64,000 nt of DNA from Petrosia ficiformis (GCA_947044365.1 OX345637.1:11745076-11809075), one strand, 5' to 3'; numbered from the stretch's first letter, positions 1 through 12,290 are shown. Numbers and translations are program-made. Notes: generated by a model from the letters alone, not told the origin.

Positions 1-418
1 CGAGAAAATAGCATCCATTGTAAAAATGTAATATCATACTAATTCAATCCTATAAAAGATTTTAAGTATTTCAACATGACTATACTTTACAAAGCATTAA
101 TACTATTTATAGTGCACATTGTATAAAAGAGGTATCTATGATGAGCAGAATCAATCTTTTGCTGATCTCACCTCACATTGAAAAACGTTTATTCATAGAA
201 TCTTGTGTTTAAAACCATTCTTATTCTCTAGTAATTAAAAACTCAAATAGTTTGCAACAGTTTGACATCTGTTATCAAGACAGATCTCATTCAACATCAA
301 GAAAGGAATATTACTGAGGCACAAAATAGCTTCTGCTAATATGCTGAACCAATTAAGCAATGAACATTATTTAAGAAAAGACGTCTGCATACAAACAAAC
401 ATATAACTCCATGTACCT

Positions 419-904
419 GATGTTAATAGTAATATCTTTTCCTCAAGAACTTGTATTCTTGATGTCATTGTAGCCTTTAAGTTTTCAAGTTCTTTGTCTT
501 TAATATCTTTAATATCTTTATCAAATCATTCTCTAGAGAACATAATTAGTTTTATGTTATAGAACTTATAATTATACAGTTAACATGCACATACTACACA
601 ATAAATTATAAGACAACAGAGTGGACAGACTTACCATCCTGTAGTTCCTTAATTCTCTGCAGTGCACTCTCCAACTGATCCTCTCTTCCTTGAGATTTGG
701 AAATACCATCTTCAATAACATGTAGCTGTGAAGTTTCTGAATAATAAATTATCAATGATATCACCAAATATGTATAATCTAGCTGAATGGAAACTAGACT
801 AAAGTCCTTTTAAATTTAATAAAGGCACAGCAATTGCTACCTGGATCACATGTAGTTTGTATTATCTCTGGTTGAACGCACAAGTCTTTAGGTTGGATAA
901 CTGG
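419..904 (-). CDS. 3' exons of a coiled-coil protein gene (partial, apparent frameshift)
   Basis: Three exons can be read on the minus strand: 904-841, 736-635 and 532-419. They have AG acceptors and GT donors (GTAGCA, GTAAGT, GTACAT) and the phases agree at the first two junctions (one base left over, completed by AA to give Glu). The second exon encodes a charged helical stretch ending in RIKELQD. The third exon reads coiled-coil-like (KDIKDKELENLKATMTSR) only in a frame one base off from the frame delivered by splicing; the spliced frame stops at 477-479. So either the gene ends there, or one base is missing near 520-525. The upstream 5' exons are not identified. The heptad composition recalls the coiled coils of the death-fold family at 31-55 kb, but relationship is only inferred. 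Confidence that these are exons is moderate; function unknown. Confidence 0.45.
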
Positions 905-1267
905 CTTAATTGAATCTAATCATATTATGCTTTCTCAAAAATGAATATCATTTTAAAAAAAATTAATAATGGAATACGTATTTATGATGGTGTTTGCAAA
1001 AATTGACTGCTTTGTGCAAATAATTTTAATGCTTGCTTCCAAAAGTTGGCAACTGATCAATTATATTTTGCACAAACACTTGATATGGTCACTTAGATGA
1101 CATTGGTCCTACCTTTATGACATCCTTGTCCATTGTATTCTAGTTATGTTGACTGGATCAAGTTTTTATTGAAAGAAAAACAGCTCAACATGGGAGAAGA
1201 AGAAGGCTAGTAAGCCGAAACATCATGTGGAGATGTTTTTCTTTCAATAAAGCTTTGGAATATGAAT

Positions 1268-1744
1268 TATAATTGCTTTCCACGGGGTTTAATGTATATA
1301 ATATATATATATATATTCTTGTGTCACTTGCGCGACTATGCGTTGTATACGTAGTTAAGGAAGTTGCGTCATTCCCGGGGGGCTCGGTCAATTAATGGGC
1401 GTGGCGCGTAAAAGAACGCGCGTTTGAGCTACAGACCAGCCAGGGAAGATTCAGAAAGGATGTAAAACTGCTAATAACTGTTGTATATAGCAGAGAAACA
1501 GTATAGATATTATGCAAGAATCTTTAACAAGTAAGTATGATAAGTTGTTGAGTTTCAGACACGAGGAAGTCATCATTTAGAACCTTGAAGGAGTACCTCA
1601 GTCAGTTCATCAGACATCTGTGTATTTAGACTGCAATTAGGCTTACACTTACGTCTTCAGGCCCCAGGAGTACACAGAAAGGTAGAGACACTAGTGCCAT
1701 CAGCAATGCTTAATACATAGTCATCACAAAGCAAATATAGGGAT
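1268..1744 (+). mobile_element. MITE family 1, copy 1
   Basis: This is one of three dispersed copies of the same roughly 300-480 bp sequence (others at 12632-13037 and 62310-62600). All share a core with GTATGCGTTGTATAC, followed in the first two by an ATTAATGGGCGTGGCGCGT block. Terminal inverted repeats are clearest in copy 2; here the ends are degenerate (TATAATTGC at the left, AATATAGGGAT at the right). The element fills most of the gap between the coiled-coil exons and the Death-domain exon. No coding capacity is seen. Confidence 0.6.
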
Positions 1745-1932
1745 GTTTTTTTCTCTATATACACTTGTTATATAGAAACACTTAATTATTAAAACTATAA
1801 GAATAATAATAATTATAGTGTCATACAATAGAAAACCAGACTATGTGTACTAAATTATAGTTTAAACAGTACATTTACTTTAAACAAACTAATAAGCAAA
1901 AACTAAAGGAGAACAAAATCAGATTTTTAAAA

Positions 1933-4900
1933 TTAATTTTCTGGTTTCTCTAAAAACTCATGCACTTTTTTAACAATGTCGTTTCTTCCACATTTTTCCA
2001 GGGCTTTTAGAATTGTTGGCCATGTGAAATCTAGTTCCCCAGCTTCCTTCCATTTATGAAGTATGGCTTCTAGTCTGCCATCATCATTCTTCCGGGTGAT
2101 ATCGGTACATAAACTTTCACGGTCATTGTATGGTACCTTTAATGCTCTACCGAGGTCCTGCCATGAAGCTGACATACACTTCAACAAAGCATATACATCA
2201 TCTACATCTATGTCTGGTGATTTCTTCAGTAAACAACCTCCAGGATCTAAAAAATAAATTGAAAGTATATTATATAATTATTATAATATAATAAATAACT
2301 ATAATACTAGCATATAATTTAGAATATAATAATTTTCTAATTATAATTGGTACACTGCAAAAAAATTAAATTATAGATTAGAGTACCTAGTCTGTTTGCA
2401 CATTGAAAGACAAACATTTAAAAAACTACTTGTAATTATTATAATCAACTCACTGTCTGTTTCTTCAGTCCCTTTGTTTGATCTGGATGTTAACCAGCAT
2501 ATTCTTCTGGGACACGTCTCTTTCCAATAATATAATCCATCATATGGACACACGAATGTCCTGAACGAATTATCAGCTGGTTTACATGGATGACGGACTA
2601 TGTTACACTGACAGAAAAAACGGACCTCCAAATCACCAAGACTAGAAAGATTCAGTTGATTGAGAACTTCACGTGAGGATTCTTGCACTACTTCCAAAAC
2701 ATCAGGACAATGAGATAGTTCATCATTGAAAGTCATCACCATCCATTTTGCATAATCAAATAGACGTATAATACCACAAAAATTACCTTCTTTGAAATAA
2801 TTGAGAGTAAGCGCATGTCGAAATTGTGGTGTGTGACATAACTCTATTCCTTTTTTCAGCAATTGAACGACTAAAGCAGGAAAGTATCCTTGAGGAAGAA
2901 CATTATTTTCCCACAACAGAAGAACAGGATCGCAATGGTTAGTGGCAAACCTACGATCCTTATCTTGTACTGAATCAATAGGCAATACACTAGGTAGAAA
3001 ATATGTATCATTACCCATAGAGAAAGCAATACGAAGATACACAATTAACTCCAGAAACTCCTCTGTACTTAACTTGCAATCAGATGATTCAGTAGCTGGA
3101 AACAACTTATTTAAATACTTTTTGGTAAGCATGCCAAAGTTTTTAAGCTTTTCTCTGTCTTCATCTTTGATGGTACATCCTGTAAATGTGTAAGTAGCTT
3201 TGACAACATGAGATAATGTGGATACAATTTCATCTAACTTCGTAAAGATATGGTCAGGAAGAGCAGGATAATGGAATTGAACAACAACTTTCTTAAAGAA
3301 AGAGCAAGCATTTTTTACATCAGAATCATCCATACCTAATGGATGGGCAATCTTAGAACATTCTGACATTGGCACGATTCCATTTATAGATCGACGACTA
3401 AGTTCTAATTGAAATACCATAGATCGAACGGGTACATCAATGGAATGTAGCGTATGCAAAGCTTTTAGCCCCTTGTGAATGAGAGCAGTATATTCTTTAC
3501 GTTCGCTACCAGGAGAAGCTATTGCATTTATGGGAAACAACACCTCATTCTCACTTCGGCAAACAAGAACAGATTTATATTTTTCTTCAAGCTCTATTAG
3601 TCGTCGGTTCTTGTCCTCTACTGATTCTGTTGCACATACCTTATCTAAACGTGTACCTACAACCATTACATGTGACTTTTGTTTCCCACAGTTAGTGGCT
3701 TTCACTAACTGACATACTCTCTCTATCATTTCAAAATTGGTTAATTTGAGGGCTTCTGGAAACACGTGTTCCTTACCATTCTCAATACATCGATTTCGTG
3801 GTTTATCATCTAGCTTTTCATCGAGGCCAATCACTACTATGTGTTGAAGTGACTGTGAGCAAAATACAAGAGGAAGAAGATCAGCAAATTGTGGTTGTCC
3901 ACCAGAGTCAGCGAGATAAGTCCATTCGACATCAAATAGAGAACGAGTAGAATCATCAATCGTATCCACTCCCTCAGAGATTTCCTTCAATACATCGGTC
4001 ATGTTTTCATCAGTATCTGGTTCAGGATTTGAGTTCTGTTCTTGAATTACACCAGCACGGTCTGAAGAATTCAGATCTGGAGTTTTGTGTTGTGGACTAA
4101 CATTGGGTGTCTTGGGTGTTTCGTTCTTCAGTGATTGTCTAGTGGGTTTGTGAGTTTTGACTTCTCTTCTAACCATAGCTATTAATTTCTTCTCGTCAAC
4201 AACTTCGTAATCAGTATCACCAGAACTACTAATCATTCTACCTGTACTTATAGCTCGAACAGGATTCTCGGCAATTGGCGTGCTAGACTCTTCTTCCTTT
4301 TTAAGAGGTGGTTGATTAAGAATCATTCTTTTCAAACTTGACTTTCCAACACAAGGTGCTCCATGTAATAAAATAGGGGCTACTCTCATTACACCAGTAG
4401 CTTCTCTCACTGCATTTAAAAATCTTTCTGAGGATATTTCTGAAAAATAAATGTTTAAGAGTATAGTCATTTTTATTGGTTGTGATATATATTTTTTTAG
4501 TAATTTTATCATACACATAATTACACATAAAGTATGTGAGCTGAGAGAAATACAAATCCACAAGGTTTCAACCACACCCCAGCATATGTTTTAACACACC
4601 CCTCTGGCCAGACTAAACCCCTTATGTCATTTCAGTAAATTGCTCGTGTAATTGGAATTAAAAGAAGTAAAGCCTAGTTTCAAAATTTTGAATATGAAAT
4701 TGTCAACATAACTATAAGTAATACTGAGACAGTTAATACAACGTAAAGGCTCACATCAAGAAATTTAACATAACATAAGATGTTCAACTTACGGGATCTG
4801 TAAGAAAGATCTGTAAGTTGCCTTGTTCTTGGAGGAACAATAGATCCTCTCTTTCGAGACTCATATACAGGATCGACTCCATATACATAATCGTCATGGA

Positions 4901-5327
4901 ACTCCCTCTCATTAATATCATGATCTGAAACTGGGGTACCATAAGGAGGTGGTAAGTCTATACCCATTTGTGCTACTTGGATTCTCATGTTTGTTGCTAA
5001 TGTCAATTCGTCAGCTTTTTCAAGTATGCTTAACAAAAATAGCATATGTACAGACTGTGCTCGTATATTCCGGAGGCTTGATAAAGTATTACAGATGGAA
5101 GACACGAGATTACTCGCTCTCAGATCCGCTCCACCTTTACTTGGATCTAAAAGATTGTCCTTGGCTGCTCCTGTGATGACATTGCAACTCCAAAATTCAT
5201 TAGCAAAATGAACTAAATTTTGCTTGAATACTTCAATCAAGTCAGTACAGTGGTGTTGAACAACACATTTCAAGTTTTTATCACCCATGCTATTTGAAGC
5301 GGAAGGCTCATTTGAAGCCCCTCCCAT
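1933..5327 (-). CDS. CARD-like / ROC-COR GTPase / Death-domain protein
   Basis: Three exons (5327-4793, 4439-2454, 2246-1933) join in phase to give about 944 residues. Residues ~20-120 form a helical death-fold (CARD-like) domain closely resembling the first domain of the tandem family at 34-55 kb (shared signature DPSKGG followed by RAS..). The large second exon carries a Ras-of-complex GTPase: P-loop GAPCVGKSS at ~205-213, switch II DSGGQPQF at ~356-363, and VVGTRLDK (NKxD-like) at ~438-445. A COR-like region follows, including LPQGYFPALVVQLL. The last exon encodes a Death domain (WQDLG, LHKWKE, TWPTIL motifs). ROC-COR plus Death is the layout of DAPK1-type and invertebrate ROCO proteins, which act as signalling GTPases and oligomerise by COR; there is no kinase here. 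The ATG is only 81 bp downstream of the fibrillarin stop on the same strand. The role in cell-death or innate signalling is inferred. Confidence 0.8.
4680..4792 (-). other. Retained-intron reading frame encoding an alternative membrane tail
   Basis: If the strong donor (CCC|GTAAGT at 4793/4792) of the first ROC-COR exon is not used, the reading frame runs on for about 37 codons. It encodes a hydrophobic segment (LYVVLTVSVLLIVMLTI) and stops four residues after it. The product would be a 215-residue CARD-like protein with a C-terminal transmembrane anchor, the same layout as the tandem family at 31-55 kb. Whether this transcript exists cannot be seen from DNA. Confidence 0.45.
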
Positions 5328-5407
5328 AAATTTAGTGTAGTTATTTATAACAAAGAAGTGAGTGAAAAAAATGAGAAATTACAAGAAGTTTAAAGAAGCT
5401 TTAATTA

Positions 5408-8400
5408 TTAAGAAGCAGTCTTCTTTGTTGGTCTACAGAAAAGTACAAAATAATATTGTATGAATTTTAAAATGGTTCCACTGACCTGTACACGCCCACA
5501 ACAACAGCATGATCTCTCTCGTAAGGTTCTAATGTTATCTGCTCTTGAGGTTTTAATTTCTCGGATTGAAGTTTCTTTACTTCACCAGCAAACACTTTGG
5601 CAGGCTCAGCAGTACTATCAATACAGTTAGCCTATGAGAAAAAATATATAAAAATTAGGGTTGCCATCGAATATTCACTCAGTTCGATTATTTTGGTAAT
5701 TGAATGTATTTTTACAGGTACATGTAGCATCCAGGTATTGTCTAATGTTTGTGCATGTGCATAAATTGAACACGTGAATTGCAATAAAATGGCCATGGAA
5801 ACGTTCTTTGCTCCATGTTACTGGCTTTCCACACCTGTAGAGTACTGAATGAATGTTTAAAAAACTTTGGTTGTTGTTATAAACATCTATAGTAGTTGGT
5901 TACAGCAAAATGGTGAGCTAACATTTGATATTTCACTAGAAATGAGTTATGACAATATTTCTCTGAAATCAAGCAAATATCCGAATATTCGTTTGTTAAA
6001 CTAGGCAAATATCCAAATACCAAAAACTACATGTACATGTACCAGCCCTAATGAAAATACATGTACATGTAGACTAACAGTGATGTAGTTAGTAAATAAC
6101 CAGACATTGTATGCATCAAACTATTGTTATTTTTTCTCCATTTGCCTCATGCAATTAGTAAAGTATTGTTTGTGCACTTATAACTGCAAAATCTCAGTTT
6201 TCAATCAAATAATTATGAGTCTTGTAAAATTGAACAATAATTAGAGCTAAGGAAGTTGCTTATAAAAGGTAATTTGGAAATACTGAGTTTAGTGATTTCA
6301 AAATGTTTTCCTGTTTGTGTAATATCTGAAAGTTTATGCAAGCAACAGTCACATTAATGGGAATGTTTCGTGTGAAACAATAATTTATAATTAAATAAAC
6401 AATTATAAACAAGGTATTACATACATGTACACACTGACTCATGGTAAATTACCTTTATAGAAATAACAAAATGTCCTTGATTCTTTAGAAAGTTGTGTGC
6501 ATTTATAGCAACAATTCTTGCTTGATCAGGTTGAGCAACATCAGCAAATACTACATCTACCATACCTAGAAGACACGACATATAATATATATACAGTTAG
6601 TATTGTACCCAGACAACCCATGTTACTTTAACTTTTAATTTCATAGAATTGCACAGAATTTCATAATACAATATACACGTACATGTAGTTTAATAATTAT
6701 TATAATACAAGCAGTGTTAGCTCCATGATTAACTGGGCGTCTAGTCTTAATTCATCAGGGGAGTTCATTAATACGAAATATAAAGTATAACAACTATGTT
6801 CTGGATTTCCAGTGAGCCTGAAGGATTTTCAATGAGTCTGAAGGTTTCTTTTTCATATTGGGGACAGTCTCGTTTCTATAAATCTAATATTATTGATATA
6901 TAGTCCAGTCCTACATGTACATGTACATTTTACTTTCTAAACCAGTGATTATATCCTAACAAAAATGAAAATAATTTAGATGTTAGCTGGTCGGAAGTGG
7001 AGAGCACTACATGAGAAAAGCTGCCTCCAAAAGTTACCAGCTGGTATATTATCTGTTACCCATCTGAGTGTATGGCCACTCTATGACAATTGACAACCAT
7101 AGACCAACACTAAATAAAGTAACAGTAACTATTATCATAATGATGGTAGCATTATCACACAACTCTAATGTGATGCTTATCATTATTTGTTGTCAATGGA
7201 TTATTGATGTACATACAGTGTATAACTAACTGTACATGTGCATTATAAGTAGTGCTGGGAAAAAGCTTCGAATGTTTGAACCTTTGTTCGTTTGCTGCAT
7301 CCTTCGGAGCTTCACTGCCACACCCACTTTAATGTTTGCGCATGCACACTTGTACACTCAAACATGTGGTTAACAATGTGGGCATGTCCCAGTAAAGTTG
7401 AGACTGTGTTGCTGGCTGACTCTGTCTCATTTCTTAGTTCAGCGATGCTAAATCCGAGTAGAAACAGTGACAGTAACAAGACTAGTACTCATTACAAAGC
7501 AATAATCCAGTTTTTAAGGCTTTCTATATAGCAAATCAGAGTGGGAGCAACATTGATAAAAAAATTATTAAAAACACGTGCAAACCTTCGAATTTGATAT
7601 TGACTATTCATCCCATCTTTAATTATAAGCTTTAATATTTTGTCATTTCTGTACAGTATGAATGCAGAGTGGTGTAGCACACTCATTGTAGGGGATGCTA
7701 CGCTAGGAAATTGGAACCAATAAAATGGCAATGTGGCACAATCTGGGAGTAAAATACACTAATGTGTGCATGCTATCATTGGGATATAAATTCTACACCA
7801 GGTCAGCAATCAATTTGAATTCTGCTAAATTAATTACAATGATAGTGTTGAACATTAAAGCCATTATTCATTCCTTCAAATGTACTGTAAGTCTACAACA
7901 TGTGGTGAATAATTCAGTCATCTTTTGTACAGCTAGCATCGGCAATTCCAAGAGCACCACTACATGTGTACATGTATTTCCAATCTTGAATTAAACCCAT
8001 CCTACATACATGTAATTCTCCTAAAAAGCAACTGGAGACTGAAATACAGGGGTGTAAGCCATCAGCATTTGGTAAGCACCAGTGTCCACTACTGTACAGT
8101 TAGCATACATACATGTACATTCTACATGTATGATACTTACCTACTAACATCCTGTACTTGTGAGGATGACGAGCATCTTCAATAATGGGAATGATATTAG
8201 TCCGTTTCTTAGCAACATTGATGAGGTCACGCCCACTACGATGTGAAAACTCTACAGCATATACTAGTCCTTCCTAAAATACAAGAAATGTTACCATCAA
8301 TGATGATCATATGATTAGCAATTTAGAAAAGTAGAAAAACAAACAAGGATAATTTATAGCCTGTTGGCTTTCAGACTTAGGAAAGTTAACAAGGCTTAAA

Positions 8401-10447
8401 CAATGACACTGGAAAGAAATCATAGGGACACATGTACATGTACTTTTACATGTTATTATCTTGTTACTCTTACTCAGAGCTTTAAATCACAGGGAGAGTT
8501 CAAAGACCACGACTTGACAATGACCAAACACATGATATACATGTACACGTGATGTGCATTTTTAACGATTCCAACTTACCGGTCCTACAATATCTGACAC
8601 ATGAGATACAGTGGTCCCAGAGGCGGCTCCCAAATAGAGTACTTTAGAACCAGGTTTTATATAGATCTGGTCAACACCACCTAATATAGCGGCTGCTAAT
8701 TTACTACGGAAAGGGTTCCATACACGGTATTCCACTTTGACGGCATCAGTTACTTCTCCTCTTCCTTTCTGAGAAATGGATCACACATAACACCACAAAT
8801 TGAATTACATGTACATGTGTAATGATGCACCAATAATCAAATTGGTATTGGTCATTATTTCTAGTATCATATCAGTTATTTCTGAGATATATAACTGATA
8901 TAGTAATAAGTGTACTAATAATGGCTTCTATGATACCATATAGCTGGAAATATTTGCGGAGAAAAACTTTGGCGGTGTAAACTTAAATTCGTCAATACTA
9001 AATCTGTAAAATTAAAAAAATACGATACAAAACCACATGCAATCGTCAGCATGTTGAAGATTAGAGTGAGAGAAACGATACTGCCTGAAGAGAACGACTG
9101 TACTCTTCTATCTGCGAAGGAGCTCAAGGAACTCAACAAGAAGGTCCAGCAGTGCCATAACGTACGTAGAGCCTGGGTTAGCAGAAGTCGAGGTAGATGC
9201 ACAACAACAACACCTTTCCTTAGCACAGCTACAGCATATCGATCAAAATCATTGTCTCCTCTTCTGGACTCCAGTTCATCCCCTAGTGTCGCCGTACATC
9301 CATACATTCTTGTAGACATGATGGCCATGTATACAGCTGGTCATATCGAAAGTAGTTTCATACGTACATGTATTCAATAAACCCCACCCAAACATAAACT
9401 TTAATAATAATCCATCAAAATTAAGTTCGTGAACTTTTAATTTTCCCTGTTTCTAGGCGAAACTGCCAATGTGTTGTTCCGCCAATATTTCCAGCTATAT
9501 AGTAATCACAATTATTGAGAAAATTCTCATTTTCATTTAAATAATCAGAAACCAGAAACTAGATATAACATCGGATCAGTACATGTCTAATGTAACTATC
9601 AGTTTAAAGGAATATCGGGTAAAATCTCTTATTGGTGGTGCATTGCTAAATTAAACAATATGCATGAATTAATTGAACTGACAAAGCTGAAAAGCAAACT
9701 GGTGAAATGTGATTAAGTACCACTAGTAATGCTTTTATCATGTTACTATGGCAACTAGTATGTCCAGGTTATTGCATGGCTTCCCTACAAAGGACTATAT
9801 ATAGTCAATTAAAATAACTGATGCAAAGCCTACACAGATCAACTAGAATATACACCACAGGAAGTGAACGTGGTAACGGTCCTAGTTGATTCGCCTATAA
9901 TAAAAAGCTAAAACATTTGGCATGATAAATTTTTTGATAAAGTTTGTGTCATTCAGTGATTGATTAAAATACAGTTATACAGCTACTGATGCTGGCAATC
10001 ACTCAAGAGGTGCATACATTTGTATTACATACACTATCAGTTGATGTACCTCTTCAACAGTTATTTTCTTTTCACCATAAACAGTTTCTCCCGGAACAAT
10101 GTTTCTTGTGACTAAGGCATCCTCTTTACCTCGAGCAATGAACACACCTTCGTGTCGATGGGGTTCTACAACTACTATCTTCCCTCCCCTCATTCCACCA
10201 CCTCCTCTTCCCCCTCGACCTCTACCCCGACCTGGACTTCTAAAGGGAGCTATACGTGATAGTAAAAAAAATATATCTCTTGGAAGAAACAGGCTAATAA
10301 CATACGTTTCCCTCCACCTCTTCCTCCTCCGCGTCCACCACCACGGCCGCCTCGACCACCTCCACCTCTTCCTCCACGAAATCCTCCTCCTGTAGAGAGA
10401 GAAAATGGCTGTAGTGTCTGTTGAAGAAGGTCACACTTACCTCTCAT
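5408..10447 (-). CDS. FBL: Fibrillarin, box C/D snoRNP 2'-O-methyltransferase
   Basis: Eight exons join in phase (10447-10441, 10389-10306, 10249-10050, 8768-8580, 8273-8141, 6565-6453, 5631-5486, 5432-5408), giving 298 residues. The first three encode a glycine/arginine-rich N-terminus (repeated RGG, ~2-55), then [20 protein letters not shown]. Exon 4 has [16 protein letters not shown] and the SAM-binding motif [12 protein letters not shown] (~142-153). Later exons have [36 protein letters not shown] and [14 protein letters not shown]. Fibrillarin methylates rRNA ribose 2'-OH in nucleoli, guided by box C/D snoRNAs. The start is an ATG only 7 nt before the first donor, a tiny first coding exon. 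Introns range from about 50 bp to 1.6 kb; introns 3 and 6 hold MITEs. I saw no convincing box C/D snoRNA in the introns. Divergent with DYRK1; the ROC-COR gene follows 81 bp downstream. Confidence 0.96.
5656..6050. mobile_element. hAT-like MITE in fibrillarin intron 6
   Basis: The element begins TAGGGTTG and ends CCAGCCCTA, an imperfect terminal inverted repeat of hAT type. It is flanked by ATAAAAAT (5648-5655) and ATGAAAAT (6051-6058), an 8-bp target duplication with one mismatch. The interior has TCGAATATTC-like inverted motifs and no ORF. Its left end lies only about 24 bp from the 3' splice site of the intron. Confidence 0.65.
6566..8140 (-). other. Fibrillarin intron 5 (no gene seen)
   Basis: This 1.57-kb intron contains many ACATGTACATGT motifs and, near 7255-7310, a block starting AGTGCTGGGAAAAAGC with TTCGAA motifs that looks like one end of a hAT-type element. 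No matching partner end was found nearby. No snoRNA or ORF of note is seen. Confidence 0.5.
8941..9497. mobile_element. TIR element in fibrillarin intron 3 with a possible HIRAN-like fragment
   Basis: Terminal inverted repeats TAGCTGGAAATATTTGCGG (left) and CCGCCAATATTTCCAGCTA (right, inverted, one mismatch) bound a 557-bp element. A TA on both sides fits a Tc1/mariner-like target site, although the ends are self-similar and make this ambiguous. On the minus strand, 9328-9140, a frame reads [20 protein letters not shown] then [15 protein letters not shown]. This resembles the DRYAVAVxxxGxxVGHLPR core of HIRAN-type domains. The rest is not recognisable. It is probably a non-autonomous transposon with a captured gene fragment. 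Confidence 0.6.
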
Positions 10448-10741
10448 GCTTTTCTTGTACGTTAGCACGTGTAGTTTGCTAATGCGCATGCGCAGTATCT
10501 GAATTGGTTTAGTGGTCAATGTAATGGCGGAGCAGCAGTAAGTTTTCCTCCTCCTCTTCCTCCTTCTCGAAACAGAATCAACCTCCTCCTCCCTCATCTA
10601 ACCACATTGGCGCGTACCTCTTTACCTGAAGGTTGGGCTGATTTGTTGTTCTTGCATCTTTTTGCCGAGAAAGACTCTGTGAGCTTATTGTGCGTGTTTC
10701 TCGGACTCAACCATTGTCATTGAAGCTTCAAAGAAGGACAG
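10448..10741. promoter_or_regulatory. Divergent promoter of fibrillarin and DYRK1, with DYRK1 5'UTR exon
   Basis: Fibrillarin starts at 10447 on the minus strand. A likely non-coding first exon of DYRK1 ends at 10741 on the plus strand (GGACAG|GTGAGC). Between them are a perfect NRF-1 palindrome TGCGCATGCGCA (10483-10494), an E-box CACGTG (10466-10471) and an ATGGCGG YY1-like site near 10522. These GC-containing sites stand out in AT-rich surroundings and are typical of housekeeping bidirectional promoters. Exact transcription starts are unknown. Confidence 0.65.
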
Positions 10742-10878
10742 GTGAGCTTTAAAAGCTTTATATAACAATTTTGAATTATGTATTGTTTGTACGTATTGAG
10801 CTAAAGCTTAAAAGAAGCTTTATAAAGCTCAAAATGTTGCGTTGGTAAATAATTAGTGTGTGTGTATATATATTTATA

Positions 10879-10915
<37 letters not shown>

Positions 10916-11459
10916 GTTGTGTTGAAATATCAAGATATGTAGAGATATATATATATATTTTAGTATACTGGAGTCTTGTGTCTCTTCAAAAGTTGTAACA
11001 TCAGAATAATATTTCATGACAGGTACACAAGTATTATGATGTATTATGGATTATTTTTTAAAAGATTGTAAATACTTCGCTGTGATTTTATAGAAAGACT
11101 AGAGTTAAAGAGTTTATGATTAATAGTAACATCATATTTATTTAGATTTGCTGGAGGGAGGTCTTCATTTTACTTACAATATTTATACAGAGGTTTAATA
11201 AAATTATAAATAATAAATAACGTAGACTCTCTATTGTTGTGAAGATCCTGTACCTTATGACCTACTCACTTGTTACTGATACTAATTTGTCCAAAGAGAT
11301 TGTAAAATTAGTATAATTATTGGCATGATAAAAACTTGGAACCGATTCAATAGGCAATGTCATAATTATACATACATATATGGAATAAGTAAATACCATT
11401 ATAGTAGTTACTCCATGAAAGTCAATGATGATCAGCTGTTGTTCTTGTATATACATAAT

Positions 11460-12290
11460 TATGTACATGTACATACTAAGTGCTAACTTTAATACATGTA
11501 CATTATGTAATACTGCTGTACATTCTAACACCTATAATAGTATTGTTATCACAGTATATTGTATATTGTATCTAGAATACATAGACACATATAGTGTGTA
11601 CTGCATATTATATTACTATGCATATATATATATACATGTACTTAATACATAGTTACACATGTATGTTATTACGGTAATACTACTATGGATATAATTACAC
11701 TTGTACTTAATACACAGTTACATGCTATTACAGTAGTACTACGTAGTATTCACATATACTTGTACTTAATACATGTACATAGTTATATGTTATTACAGGT
11801 ATGCCTACACATGTACATATACTTAATACATACATGTGTACATACATGTAGTTTCATGTTATCACAGTGATTCTGGTATGCATATATACATATACCTATG
11901 ATGCATACATATTTGCATGTTATTACAGCAGTATCTCATGATAATAGCACTGTGTAGTAATGATGTTTGTGTGGGAGTATCAGGTCACTTGGTGGAGCTA
12001 CTCATGTCCTTTGTACAAATTGAGTTGTCTGTTTATAATAACTGTTCCTTGTGTTGAGGGAAATATTTGGCACTTATCTCAACTACATGTACAAGTATAT
12101 TACACATTCTAATACATGTACAAGTATATTACACATTGTATACCTCTAATACATTTACAAGTATATTATACATTGTATACCTCTAATACATGTACAAGTA
12201 TATTACACATTGTATAACTCTAATACATGTACAAGTATATTACACATTGTATACCTCTAATACATGTACATGTATATTACACATTTGATA
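11460..12290. repeat. Minisatellites in DYRK1 first intron
   Basis: From about 11,460 to 11,930 a diverged roughly 60-bp unit repeats, with ACTTAATACATG and TGTTATTACAG motifs. From about 12,075 to 12,290 a roughly 37-bp unit (AATACATGTACAAGTATATT core followed by ACACATTGTATACCTCT) repeats about six times. Nothing coding is seen. Confidence 0.75.

Noticed and set aside
9051..9380. Plus-strand 109-codon frame in fibrillarin intron 3
   Set aside because: It is the antisense of the HIRAN-like frame in the TIR element and shows no recognisable domain.
5408..10447. Intronic box C/D snoRNA within fibrillarin
   Set aside because: Host genes of this class often carry snoRNAs, but no paired RUGAUGA and CUGA boxes with terminal stem were found on the sense strand by eye.
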